Assembly: GCA_034440575.1 (NCBI GenBank)
Contig: JAOTOL010001523.1
Span: 1,008,501-1,072,500 of the forward strand
DNA length: 64,000 nt
Origin: Imbricaverruca yamaguchii
Lineage: Eukaryota; Arthropoda; Thecostraca; Neoverrucidae
Direction of reading: 5' to 3'
This document shows positions 48,961 to 60,474 of this stretch, one piece after another; the first letter of the stretch is position 1, and every line of letters starts with the position of its first letter. Made by a program: the position numbers and the translations under genes. The notes below the pieces were generated by a model. That model saw nothing but the letters and a program-made list of their open reading frames with translations. It was not told the origin of the DNA and ran no database searches.

Positions 48961-49520
48961 GTCGTGCATGTAGTGCAATGCTTAATGCAGTTGAACGGAA
49001 ATATTGTCACAAATAATTCACAGCTAGAGACACATTATCAGGTCACATCATGCACAGTCTGATGTTCTTACTATTGCTCGAACATCAGTTGACGGCATGA
49101 CAGTTGAACGAGAGCAAATATGTTTTATGCCAGTGACCAATACATTGATGCCAGCCCGTGAATGGGAGTATCGCACTCACCCTCTGACTTGAAGTTCACA
49201 AAGGACATGCAACATGCACGAGTGTAGGTCGGGACAGTCGGCCAGTCAGCTGGCGCACCAGCTGACGGCAGCTCCGGCCAGCTGGGAGCGGCCGGCCCAC
49301 GAACTTTTCTCTGGTACAATCGGACCCGTCAGGCTGATTACTTGTCATGCGGTACGATCGCCACAGAGGCTCTGCGGCCTCCACTGACGACCAAGTGAAG
49401 TTGAGTCTCCGCCGGACATCTGCTGGTCGGCCCGTTGCCGGATGATCGGACTGTTCGAAGTTCTAGAGGCACTGGTGCGTCGTTGGCCCGACAAATGAGC
49501 AACGATACCCGCTTGGAGTT

Positions 49521-49685
49521 TTGGGGGCGAGTAGTCTAGGGGTAAGTTGCTCGTCTCACAATCAAAAGGTTGTGAGTTCGAGTCTCACCTGCCGCTACTC
49601 TTCGCCCGCGACCAATCGGCGTGAGAGATTGGCGACGCTACATAACTGAACGGTCGATGTGTCGTAAAACCAATAACTAACCTGC
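49521..49685 (+). mobile_element. tRNA-derived SINE, family 2
   Basis: The tRNA-like head has A-box region GTAGTCTAGGGGTAAG and an intact B box in GTGAGTTCGAGTCTCACC. The body contains CGCCCGCGACCAATCGGCG and the tail GTGTCGTAAAACCAATAAC. A second copy is at 59714-59876. TGGAGTT occurs at 49514 and 49686 and may be the target-site duplication. It is not an ordinary tRNA gene because the body and tail recur at the other site. Confidence 0.85.
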
Positions 49686-49819
49686 TGGAGTTGGAGGTTA
49701 TACTGCAATATCGTACTACTGTATTAGTGGACCTTCCATACTTTTTTCGGCTTTGGACTGGGGGATTGGGTGGAGGGGAGGGGTGATCTGCGGCAGCTGT
49801 CGGATATGCGCCGACTGAC

Positions 49820-49900
49820 GCTCGGCGACCACTCTGGGGGGGGGGGGGGGCAACCGAGAGCGCCCTGTTAGCGGGGAGGGGGGGGGCCTAGGTTCGCGCG
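49820..49900. repeat. Poly-G tracts
   Basis: Runs of about 14 and 7 G, in a G-rich stretch. Confidence 0.9.
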
Positions 49901-50009
49901 TCGACTTTCCTTCTGTCAGGAGGCTGGCCGCGCTGAGAGTGGTTGTGGCTGCCACAAGCGGCTCCCGTACGGTCGACACTAACGGTATCGGAGGCCTCCA
50001 CTGGCGACG

Positions 50010-50330
50010 CCATACCAGCAGCACCACACCAGCAGCACCACACCAGCAGCACCACACCAGCGGCACCACACCAGCAGCACCACACCAGCGGCACCACACC
50101 AGCGGCACCACACCAGCAGCACCACACCAGCAGCACCACACCAGCAGCACCACACCAGCTGCGCCACACCAGCAGCACCACACCAGCAGCACCACACCAG
50201 CAGCGCCACACCAGCAGCGCCACACCAGCTGCGCCACACCAGCGGCGCCACACCAGCAGCACCACACCACGACCACACCAGCACCATACCAGCGGCGCCA
50301 CACCAGCGGTACCATACCAGCGGCTGACGA
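50010..50330 (+). repeat. 15-bp minisatellite, about 20 copies
   Basis: Units CACCAGCAGCACCACAC with GCG for GCA variants and CAGCTGCGC at two places. The period is a multiple of three, so frames read as HTSST or PAAPHQQ-type repeats; the complementary frames read as valine/tryptophan/cysteine-rich strings. None is a supported protein. Confidence 0.95.
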
Positions 50331-50477
50331 ATGTCGAGGCGGCAGCTGCAGGATCTGAGCTGATCTGAGGGTGCGGCGACGCCGGCGGCCGTCGATTGCC
50401 TACCGGGGGGGGGGCTCCGGCAGCTTGGACGCCACTGAGGAGGGCCTGCAGACGGCTGGCGAGCTAGATCGACACTC

Positions 50478-51655
50478 CTCAGCTCCAAGTACGCCTACTG
50501 GGAGTGCCCAGTATACCTTCTGGGAGTACCCAGTATATCCACTGGGAGCATGGTGCACGGTGTGTGTCTGGCCATCCTAGCTGTCACCAGTCGGCATGCC
50601 TCAGACTCCAGTATACCTACTGGGAGTACCCAGCATACCTACTGGGAGCACCCAGTATACCTACTGGGAGTACCCAGCATACCTACTGGGAGTACCCAAC
50701 ATACCTACTGGGAGTACCCAGCATACCTACTGGGAGCCCAGCATACCTACTGAGCAGGAGTATCCTACAGCATACATACTCCCAGTATACCTACTGGGAG
50801 TACCCAGCATATCCATGATGGTTACTTGGGGCTCCAGTATACCATCGGCCAGTCCAGTACCCATACCTACTGGGAGTACCCAGCATACCTACTGGGAGCA
50901 CCCAGAATACCTACTGGGAGTACCCAACATACCTACTGGGAGCACCCAGCATACCTACTGGGAGCACCCAGCATACCTACTGGGAGTACCCAGTATACCT
51001 ACTGGGAGCACCCAGCATACCTACTGGGAGTACCTCAGCATACCTACTGGGAGTGCCCAGCATACCTACTGGGAGTACCCAGCATACCTACTGCGAGTAC
51101 CCAACATACCTACTGGGAGTACCCAGCATACCTACTGGGAGTACCCAGCATACCTACTGGGAGTACCCAGCATACCTACTGGGAGTACCCAGCATACCTA
51201 CTGGGAGTATCCAGCATACCTACTGGGAGTACCCAGCATACCTACTGGGAGTACCCAGCATACCTACTGGGAGTACCCAGCATACCTACTGGGAGTACCC
51301 AGCATACCTACTGGGAGTACCCAGCATACCTACTGGGAGTACCCAGCATACCTACTGGGAGTACCCAGCATGCCTACTGGGAGTACCCAGTATACCTACT
51401 GGGAGTACCCAGCATACCTACTGGGAGTACCCAGCATACCTACTGGGAGTATCCTTACAGCATACATACTCCCAGCATACCTACTGGGAGTACCCAGCAT
51501 ACCTACTGGGAGTACCCAGCATACCTACTGGGAGTACCCAGCATACCTACTGGGGTCCAGTACCCAGCATACCTACTGGGAGTACCCAGCATACCTACTG
51601 GGAGTACCCAGCATACCTACTGGGAGTACCCAGTATACCTACTGGGAGTACGGTG
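50478..51655 (+). repeat. 22-bp minisatellite, about 50 copies
   Basis: Units TACCTACTGGGAGTACCCAG plus CA, with GTAT for GCAT and GCAC for GTAC variants. A central block is nearly perfect. Two copies of an interruption (CAGCATACATACTCCCAG) lie at about 50769 and 51459. Text flanking the array is also related on both sides (GGTGCACGGTGTGTGTCTGG near 50550; GGTGTACGGTGCGTGTCTGG near 51658). The 22-bp period gives three open + frames up to over 400 residues. Confidence 0.97.
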
Positions 51656-51718
51656 TACGGTGTACGGTGCGTGTCTGGCTACCCTCACCGGTACCGATCG
51701 ACCCGGCCGTGCACGCAG

Positions 51719-51829
51719 CACACCCGTGTGACCCAACGTGCCGGCCGAGAGTGGCTGTGTGTTCGCGTACCGGAGACCGCGCCGCGTGTTTGGCGGGTGA
51801 CGCGGCTCTTGGCGCTAACGACCGCGGCG
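51719..51829 (+). CDS. Candidate cassette exon, unproven
   Basis: A 111-nt open segment with a strong donor (GGCG/GTGAGTGA at 51830) and a weak acceptor (GTGCACGCAG ending at 51718). It is phase 1 to 1, so it could be inserted between exons C and D without breaking frame, adding 37 residues that include HPCDPTC, VAVCSRTGD and AACLAGD. Against it: no pyrimidine tract, and it would separate the fifth and sixth cysteines of EGF 2. It may be chance in a CpG-rich flank of the 22-bp array. Confidence 0.18.
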
Positions 51830-51839
51830 GTGAGTGACT

Positions 51840-53235
51840 GTGTGTCCATCCATCCAGCGAGCAGCAGGCGGGAACTGAAGACTTGATCATGCAGGCTCTG
51901 CTTACGGTGTCAAAGTCTGCCTGAGAGATTGGCTTCTATCATGGTTCTCCGTGAAGTTCCCATATACTGCTGTATGCAACAGAGGCGCGACTCTTCAGTC
52001 TTGTGCTCGGCCCCAACGAAAACCAGATGACAGGCAAATTGATAAGTAATGTTGCTAGCTGGGAAGGTTGGCCTGAAGTGATAAATTCACACCAACTCTG
52101 CAACTGAAATGTCATGGGCTGATGTAATTTTGTTCCGGGTAACAGAATGCAAAGCAGATCATGGAAAGCGGGATGGGGGCAGGCCGCCACGTGGGGCAGG
52201 ATTAATGGGTCAATTATCCGACTTGTCTATAAAGCGAAGCACCACAGACACGGTGACGCACCATGCAGGCCGTAATCCATCGTGTAATGAGATACACTAC
52301 AGGTGCAACATTTTCCTCTTGCCGCACTATTTTCGGGTTTCTGTACGTATGTTGTCTTCACTTGTGCAATTTTAAGTCAGATGCTATCTCTTCGAACCTT
52401 CGCACTATTTCACCCGCCTAATAATTAAAAATACTACACGCTAAATACTACTGCTGTATTGTGCTATTTTTGTACGATGTTGTACTCCTCATGGGTTTTT
52501 GCATTCTGATATAATTTGGTATCGTAAAATTATGCTTGAAACCGTTGCCTTCCTACAACTCGAATGATTCCCCAACACATGCTAGTAGTTGAAAAGTGCC
52601 CTTGACCAATCGCCGATGCTAACATGCCATGGACAGCTGCTTCCCTTAATGAGTGGTTGACGCTAATTTGTCTGGAATTGTTGCTTCCCTTGATCAGTGG
52701 CCGACCCTAAGTTTCTGGGGACTGTTGGCTCCCTTGATCCGACGCCAATTTGCCGGGGACTGTTGCTTCCCTTGACCAGGGGCTATGCGCGCTCACCACT
52801 TTTCATCCAACATCAGGTCTGAGAAGTATGTTGGGGTGAGAAGCAAAGCCGGTTTTCCGGGTCACGACACTTGCCACGCCCGTCGCGATGGCTGACCTCA
52901 AGGTCACAGGCCCATAGTTACAAGGTAGGATCCCATAGTCAATTGGAAAAGTGTTGCCCGCACATGGAGCTGGGTAATCCTGGCAACGGCGTATGGTCAC
53001 TTTTATCCGTTTTCAGCATTAGACCCAACCGGCAGATAACACTGGCCTGCGTTTGAAAACTTTTTTTTCTTCAAAAGGTCGGAAGTTTCTCAGCTGTTCT
53101 AATACAAGTTTCGTGTGCTGAATCCGAAAATACTATCCATTCTTCTCGATTAGCTCAAGTTTTCACACTACGTCAAAGATAACAACTCACACAATGATGT
53201 ATCAGTATGCATACTGCAGTATGATATATCAGTAG
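51840..53235. other. Intron, mostly no gene seen
   Basis: At 52605-52785 a phrase of about 55 bp recurs three to four times, diverged (GTTGCTTCCCTTGATCAGTG and variants). Nothing else is supported. Confidence 0.45.
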
Positions 53236-53244
53236 CCGAGTGAA

Positions 53245-54809
53245 GTGAGAAGTGTGAAACTTGGTGATCAGGACAAGCCGTTTGCTCCTTATATCTGCTG
53301 CAAGTCATGTGTGGAAGGCCTACGAGCCTGGAAGAACAAGACCCAGACATCCATGCCGTTCGGCATTTCCATGGTGTGGCGGGAGGGAAAGGATCATACC
53401 ACTGACTGCTATTTTTGTATGACAGATCTGAAATGAGTAAATCGAAAGAAACAGAAGCATGTAAAATATCAGGATGTGCCATCAGCCATCAAGCCAGTCC
53501 CTCATGGTCCAGATGTTCCCATCCCTGAACCCGATGTCGACATCGAGTCATCTTCCGACTCTAGTGGGGATGAAATGGACGCAGACGCGTCTGGTGCATA
53601 TGAACCGACCGAGAACGATCGACCGGTACCGTTGAACCAAGCTGAGCTCAATGACCTAACGAGGGACCTGAACTTGTCCAAGGAATCTGCTCAGCTGCTG
53701 GGTTCACGGCTCCGCGAGAAACGTTTGCTGGCGCCTGAAACGACATTCTTTTGGTATCGAAATCGCGAAAAATATTTCAGAGAATACTTTACCTTCGACG
53801 AAGAACATTCTCTAGTCTATTGCAGCAACATCGCGGGCCTAGTAGAAGCAATGGGTACAGAGTACAACCTGGCAGAATGGAGGCTGTTCATAGACTCCTC
53901 GAGTAGGAGCCTTAAGGCAGTTCTTCTGAACAACGGCAATAAGTTCGTGTCGATTCCTGTTGGACACTCCGTGCAACTGAGGGAAACGCATAACAGCATG
54001 GAACTTTTGTTGTCTGCTTTGAACCACAAAGAGCATGGTTGGCTGATCTATGGTGACCTAAAGGTAGTAGGTCTCGTCCTTGGGCCGCAGGGCGGCTACA
54101 CGAAATATCCATGCTTTCTATGCCTCTGGGACAGTCGGGCTGACAAACAGCACTATGTACAACGCGACCGGCCATCCAGGCAAGCACTTGAACTTGGCTC
54201 CCACAACGTGCAGTCACGTCCCCTGGTTGAACCACAGAAAATCCTACTTCCACCACTCCATATCAAACTCGGTTTGATAAAAAAAAATTGTGAAAGCACT
54301 GGGTAAAGGAAGACGAGGATTTGCATTTTTGGGACATAAATTTCCTCATGTGAGCAGAGAGAAGCTCAAGGCAGAAGGCTGTATTCGACGGTCCTCAGAT
54401 AAGGGAGCTCATGAAGGATACTCGATTCGAAGAATGTCTGGAACAGTCTGAGCTCTCTGCATGGCTGGCCTTGAAGTCAATCATCACCAACTTCCTGGGT
54501 AATCACAGAAGTGCGGAATACGTGAAGGTTGTCGATGAGTTGATGGACAGTTTTTAGCAACTTGGTGCTCGAATGTTGGTAAAAATGCACTTCCTTTGGT
54601 CCCATCTAGACTATTTCCCAGATAACTGTGGAGATTACAGTGAAGAGCAGGGAGAACGCTTTCGTAAAGACATACGGGTGATGGAAGAACGCTACCAAGG
54701 TCGGTGGGATGTGAACTTTCTGGCGGACTGTTGTTAGTGCCTCAAGAGGGATGTCCCATCTGCTCAACACAGTCGGAAGTCCCTGAAAAGGCCATTTATT
54801 CCGCAATAG
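53245..54809 (+). pseudogene. Disabled member of an invertebrate multi-copy, transposon-like gene family
   Basis: I recall this protein family from arthropod and cnidarian genomes as uncharacterised multi-copy proteins; its biochemical role is unknown to me. The N terminus has a possible zinc-binding region: CCKSC near 53301, then PFGISMVWREGKDHTTDCYF ending in a CxxC. An acidic linker (DIESSSDSSGDEMD) follows, then a large conserved region with FSWYRN-like FFWYRNREK, an YPCFLC motif near 54108 and LPPLHIKLGL near 54250. Breaks seen: in-frame TGA at 53434-53436, a frameshift at the nine-A run 54279-54287, another near 54381, and TAG at 54555-54557 and 54735-54737. The frame ends at a TAG at 54807. 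Similarity to what I remember of the family is strong throughout, so decay is recent. There is no evidence of expression. Confidence 0.72.
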
Positions 54810-55084
54810 TGTGTACTGTTGGAATGCGCTCTGAATACACTTATGGTCCATCTGTTTGGAGTTTAAACCTTTATTTATGCTTCTGTCGGATTCACTAGTA
54901 AACCAGTCAGAGCAATGTTTTGGTTCATACGAGTGAAATTACATATTTAAAAAATCGAGCTAATCGAGCAAAACGGATGCCATTTTCGAAATCAGCATGA
55001 AAAACTGACCTAAAAACAGCTGAGACACCTTGACCTTATAAATCACGCAGACCAGTGTAATTAGATGTGAACTTACAGGATCAC

Positions 55085-55790
55085 AAAGAAGATTCCATTG
55101 GACCTCCAGTACGGCGGGATACCCCAACAACTAGCAGGGGGATGTCCGGTCACTATAGGGGCACCTCTACATTTGCAGGTGGGTACATCTGCAGTTGGCA
55201 GAGAGCTACCTTAGCCATTGTGGGGACACTTACACGGTCTGTGGATGGGTACCGCTGCCGTTGGCAGAGGGATGCCCCTGCCGTTAGCAGAGGGATACCC
55301 TAGCCATTGTAGGGACTCCTCCACAGTCTGCAGATTGATACCGCTGCCGTTTGCGAATGGATACCCCAGCCATTGTAGGGACACCTCTTCAGTATACAAA
55401 TGTATACCCATGCCGTTAGCAGAGGGGTACCCCTGCCGTTAGCAAAGGGATACCCCTGCCGTTAGCAGAGTGCCACCCCTGCCGTTAGCAGAGTGATATC
55501 CTGCCGCTAGCAAAGGGATACCCCTGCCGTTAGCGGAGTGATATCCCTGCCGTTAGCAAAGGGATATCCCTGCCGCTAGCAAAGGGATACCCCTGCGGTT
55601 AGCGGAATGATATTCCTGCCGTTAGCAGAGTGGTATCCCTGCCGTTAGCGGAATGATATCCCTGCCGTTAGTGGAGTGCTATTCCTGCCGTTACCAGAGG
55701 GATACCCCTGCCGTTAGCAGAGGGCTACCCTTGCCGTTAGCGGAGTGATATCCCTACCGTTAGCGGAGGGAGGCCGCAGTCATTGTAGAG
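55085..55790. repeat. 23-bp minisatellite, about 25 copies, two unit forms
   Basis: The right half has TGCCGTTAGCAGAGGGATAC units with GTGATATC and GCTAGC variants. The left half mixes these with a longer unit containing AGCCATTGTAGGGACACCTC and ACAGTCTGCAGATTGAT. A final AGTCATTGTAGAGACATCTG lies at 55775, so the two unit types bracket the array. Confidence 0.93.
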
Positions 55791-55794
55791 ACAT

Positions 55795-56425
55795 CTGTAC
55801 CTTCTGCGAGGCATCGCTGGCTGTCAGTATGTCGCCAGCAGCGAACTGGTGACTCCAGCAGCAGCCAAGACGACTCACGGCTCTTGTGACCGGACGAGAC
55901 GCGATGGCCTCATCAAGTCCGGTCCACCAAGTACAGTCGGGTGCAGCCATACCAGCGCTGCGCTGAAGAGGACACGACGGTACTTGCAAAACGTCCGAGA
56001 GCAGTCAGCCTCAGGCAAAAAGTCCACTCGGCCACAATGCGAGTGCGGAGAAAGTACCGCAGCTATAGTGAAACAGCGCTTTCTCGCATGGTCATGCAGA
56101 TATGGTTCAGTTGATCGTCCTCCACTTGTCACAAGGGTGGGCAATCTCGGACGTCAAGATGAATACAAAGAGACAATCCGACGCTCAGCCATCCATGGAA
56201 ATACGTGTCACAGGACATGGGAACAGCATATTTTAATGACGGGATGGCAAGCAGAGGCATAAGCAAGTCACGTCCTACCGGGTGGGGAACGAGGCAGGCG
56301 CACTCATACCGGTCTGTCCTACCACCTCCCCGTCCCGCCTCCTCACGGACGCTGTCACACGTCAGCGCGCACGCGATTACCCCGATAATCCGCCGACACC
56401 TGCCCCGGCACCACCGAGGGAAGCC
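55795..56425. other. Intron, unrecognised open frame only
   Basis: An open frame of 137 residues at 55849-56262 has no recognisable domain and no matching splice phase. I do not support it as a gene. Confidence 0.35.
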
Positions 56426-56429
56426 GCCA

Positions 56430-56610
56430 CCAGTGCAGGTGGTTAAATGTGTTGCACAGAGAGAGCCGACGCCGTTCCGGGACGGAGGACGAGGCACTTA
56501 CATTGGGGAAGGGGAGGCGCGGCCACCGCAGGTAGTCAAATATGTTGTACATAGAGAGCCGACTCCGTCCCGGGGCGGAGGATAGGACACTTTGGCCGCG
56601 GGGAAGGCGA
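56430..56610. repeat. 95-bp tandem duplication, two copies
   Basis: GAGAGCCGACGCCGTTCCGG near 56461 and GAGAGCCGACTCCGTCCCGG near 56556 belong to two diverged copies that also share GCAGGTGGTTAAATGTGTTG. Confidence 0.88.
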
Positions 56611-56614
56611 GGGG

Positions 56615-58175
56615 AGCTGCAGCCACTGAGATTGGCTATCCGGCCGATCTTACTCAGCGACAGTAGGGTGGTTCTTGTCACTCTGCTAACAGGTCCCAGG
56701 TGCCCTACAGCACGGCTGTTTAGTCTGACGTCCGGAATTAAAACCAGACCAAGTCCGAGGCGAAAATCTAGATGAATATTTTGAGGGTTTGAAACCAAGC
56801 CGATACTGAATCAAAACTTGCCGTTTCGATAAGCGAACGTGCCATGTTTGCCTATTCATAGTTGAAAATGGTCGCTTATATAACTCCAAGATGCTCAGAT
56901 CAGCGTAATTAATACTTGACCCGCCTCCGCCATTAGAATATCATGCTTATCTCCGGCCAATGGCTGTCGTAAAATCGGTATATGTCAAAGAACAACAAAT
57001 GGTGCATACCTTGTCTTTGTGAACACTTTCAGTTGTGATATCCCTAAGCGTTATTTATAAGCTGACATTTCGGATCTCAGGTGCATTTTAGGCTAGCATG
57101 AGCACATATACTCAAGCTACCACAGAAAAGAAGAATGAAGTAGCAGAAAGGTAGAGGATGGCGCAGAGATAAGAATATACAGCCACTCACAGGCACAGCC
57201 TAGGGGCAGGGGAGGAGTGACACCCCTTCCCTGCCTCTTTGCCATCCAAAAATTCACTAGATGAAGCAGGAAGGTTTGAGCTTTCCACCACTCAAATGGG
57301 AAATTTTTCGGCGCTGTGTTCTCTATTTTATAACGTTTTTAAGGCTGGCCCTTTCTTAAAGTTAATTCTAGTTGAATTACTGCTGCCAGGTAATGCTACA
57401 TTATTTTTTTTTCACAAGCACGCAAGACTTTACTGCAGCAATATGGAGAAGTATGTTGAAGAATGTGAAGGCAAAATCATTGCTTTCATAACTTCATCGG
57501 TGCTTCAGAAAATCGTCGACTGCCTGAACTTGAGGTTCGCGTTCGTACTCAGCCCTGATCTGGCACTAATTCCTGCCGCCGTCGCTTCTCCTTGGCAGAT
57601 CAATCGACACTTTCGGGAAATCGGCACATCAATCGACACTTACGGAAAATTACGGCGCCAACAGGCGGGATCGCAATCGATGGCGATGTAAATGACCTCA
57701 GAGCGGCGAATTTGCCTGCTTTGTCTTCATCCCCTGGACAGCTCAATAACGGACAGCGAATCACCACCTACATTGGCAGAATAGCCTCCGTAAGCCTTAG
57801 CCGTAGATTGGTCGGTGAAAAGATTGCTGGATTAGATGAGGAACTACTTCGCTGGGACTCTCCTGCATTGGCGCTGGATCGCTCCAGAGAAAGCCGATGC
57901 CGCAGGGCGAAAGGCTCAGGTCGGTGGTAATTATCTGACGACATCTTGACCGAAATTGAATGCGATGCGGGAATATTGACTCGGCGACAAGGCAACGGTG
58001 TGCGTACGCCCATCGGCTTCGCTAGTATGTGCTGAGGGAGATCACCAATGACAACGGACGGCGATGGCGCTCATCATTGGTGGCGCTGGAGGGGGCGACG
58101 ACCATCGCTGCTGGGGGCGGGGTGGGGGTGGTATGATGAGCCATCGTTGATGACAATGTGGATGATGGGCCATTA
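56615..58175. other. Intron, no gene seen
   Basis: A short duplication (ATCAATCGACACTT at 57599 and 57629) is the only structure. Confidence 0.4.
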
Positions 58176-58180
58176 TTGAC

Positions 58181-58375
58181 GCAGGGCAGCAGACTGCACA
58201 AGGTGTGTGCCGGTGTGGCCAGATGTACTGGTCTGCCCTCGGGGGAAACATCGTCGACGCAGGGCAGTAGACTTCACCATGTGTGTGCCGGTGTGGCCAG
58301 ATGTACTGGTCTGCCCTCGGGGGAAACATCGTCGACGCAGGGCAGTAGGCTACACTAGTTGCGTGCCGGGGTGGC
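58181..58375 (+). repeat. 79-bp tandem repeat, 2.4 copies
   Basis: GCAGGGCAG starts at 58181, 58260 and 58339. Each copy has GTGTGTGCCGGTGTGGCCAG and TGCCCTCGGGGGAAACATCG. Confidence 0.95.
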
Positions 58376-58379
58376 GAAC

Positions 58380-59700
58380 GCATCTCTGCGCTCAACATAT
58401 TCAACTAGAAGCCTGTCATTGGCCATTTGTATGCGGAAGTATAACTAAGCAGAAAGGATAGTCATCGATAGCTATCGCAGTGTCCCACTCCCTCCCCTCC
58501 CCTCCCCGACATTGTTCTTAGGTGACTCCGGACGGGAGCGGGAACCATTGAAATTGAGCATGCCTTCCAACACTTGCGTTGCACATCGTGGAAAACACAT
58601 TATATCTTTATTTTTTAAGATGTCGTAGTTGTGGCAAGGCAAGTTCAGGTCACGACCTCATATAAATACGGATTGTATGTGTTCCTGATGTATCTGTAAG
58701 CATTTTCCATACTCCATCTAATCAAAAGTGAAATATGAGTGCATCGACAAGGAATGAGCAAATACAAACATACAAGATATGGTCGCAGGCCATGTCCTTA
58801 GGCTAAGTAAGGTGTTAAGCTGGTCAAATGCTTCTTTGCACATAATGACCTACATAAGACTTGCATCAGGGAGGGTGGCAGCAGACGAATTTGGAGGGAG
58901 CGCACCTACCCATATACTTTAATGTCACTGGATTTCGATCCGTGTGTTTTCCTCAAAGAAGCTAATATTTAAGCAAACATAAAATAAATATTGACCGTCC
59001 GAGTCGTCCTTTAGAGGGGCCCACCATATTGTTATCACAACCATAGTTTCAAAGTCACCGGACAGATGTTTTTTTTCTGGTATTATTTGATAAGTCTACT
59101 CACACTGCTGAAATTCAACCAGAGCAAATCACTTAGCATGAAACATGTTCCTTCACACATTTCGGTTCATAACGCCCGGTCGCCACCACGCCAACGATCG
59201 TGCACCTGCACACTCGCCTTGTGCATTTGGTGCATTCGCCACACTTTGTAAGACTCTGCGGTTTTTGTTAGGTCTGGTCGGCAATACGTCTTGCTGAATA
59301 CTGCCGTGTGATGATTTGATGCAATATTTGACGTCATGCAATTCATTATTCGTATGTTAATTCGCTGGGGAAAAAATCAATGAATTAATTGCGATCATCC
59401 TTCCTCTTTATCTCACATTTTCTGCTGGGAAAGGCATTCTGACAGATGAAAAGGGCAGTCTCCGGTGCAAAGGGGTCCCTAACAGCTGAGGAATAAACAG
59501 GAATTTTAGGGACATGAGGACAAAACAGGGCGCCCGAAGACCAGATCAGGGTGCCAGGCAGAATGCCTTTGTGGATCCAAAGAGCACTCGATGGATGAAC
59601 GAGACCCTTAAGAGCTAAAGATGACTCGTGAGGGTATATCTCAGAGCTATTGAGCTACAAGGCTATTGAGAACTGATACCTGAGGGATCGGCGTCCCCTG
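58380..59700. other. Intron, no gene seen
   Basis: Unique-looking sequence, becoming purine-rich from about 59430 (GAGGACAAAACAGGGCGCCC type text) on both sides of the SINE insertion. Confidence 0.4.
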
Positions 59701-59713
59701 CTAGCTCGCGATG

Positions 59714-59876
59714 GTTGGTTGGTTACTGGTTCTACGACACATCGACCATTGAGTCATGCAGCGTCGCCAATCACTCACGCCGTTTGGTCGCGGGCGAAGG
59801 GTAGCGACAGGCGAGACTCGAACCCACAACCTTTCGATTGTGAGACCGGCAACTTACTCCTAGGCTACTCGTCCCT
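59714..59876 (-). mobile_element. tRNA-derived SINE, family 2, with 12-bp target-site duplication
   Basis: Flanked by perfect direct repeats TAGCTCGCGATG at 59702-59713 and 59877-59888. Minus strand: A-box region GAGTAGCCTAGGAGTAAG, B box GTGGGTTCGAGTCTCGCC, body CCGCGACCAAACGGCGTGAG, tail GTGTCGTAGAACCAGTAACC. It matches 49521-49685 along its length. A clean duplication and intact boxes suggest recent insertion. Confidence 0.94.
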
Positions 59877-60129
59877 TAGCTCGCGATGTGTGCGAGGAAT
59901 ATTGAGGGCCCATCTCAGGGCTAGGATAGCCATGGGGGCCATACTTGCTGCCATGGACTGGAAAGGTACCCTTAAAGCAAGATAGGACCATTAGGGGGGA
60001 CAAAAGGAGAATGCCAGAGGGACTTGCCGGACGGAGAGGAAACCCTTAATAAGGAGGACTGCACATACATCCTGAAAATGTGTCGTCACCTGCTGCTATA
60101 CTAAACTTGGGGACACAAATATATCGTTG

Positions 60130-60470
60130 TTAGGCGACTTCCCGAACGACGATGGCTGCCGCCCCAGCGATGACGGATGTCACAGTAGCCACGGCTGCTA
60201 CAGCGGCGAAAGCCATTCCCCCAGCGGTGGAAGTTCCAGCGGCCATAGCCGACCCAGCAGTGATGGCCGCCTGATTGGTGATGTGTGTCCCAGCAGCGAC
60301 CGCTATCTCAGCGGCGGCGGACGCCCCTGTGACCACGGCCGCTTCAGCGGCCCCAGTCGTTCTAGAGGTGACGACCACCCAAGCAGCCACATCCGCCCCA
60401 TTGGTCTGATCACATCTGCTCCACCAGCCACGGTCGCATCAATGGTGGCGGAAGAGACAGCCCAGCAATA
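60130..60470. repeat. Imperfect GC-rich short-period repeat
   Basis: GCGGC, CCAGCGATGAC and CCCCAGCGG phrases recur irregularly. Long frames on both strands are alanine/valine-rich or serine/glycine-rich and look like products of this composition bias. Confidence 0.55.
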
Positions 60471-60474
60471 GCTC

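Noticed and set aside
49521..49600. Functional tRNA gene
   Set aside because: Boxes A and B are present, but the same body and tail recur at 59714 with a target-site duplication, so it is a SINE.
49716..50315. Cysteine/tryptophan-rich minus-strand frame
   Set aside because: Reverse reading of the CACCAGCAGCAC array.
50596..51837. 413-residue open frame over the 22-bp array
   Set aside because: All three + frames are open because the unit lacks stops; codon-level selection is absent.
60130..60390. Alanine/valine-rich minus-strand protein
   Set aside because: Composition follows from GC-rich short repeats; both strands are open in several frames.
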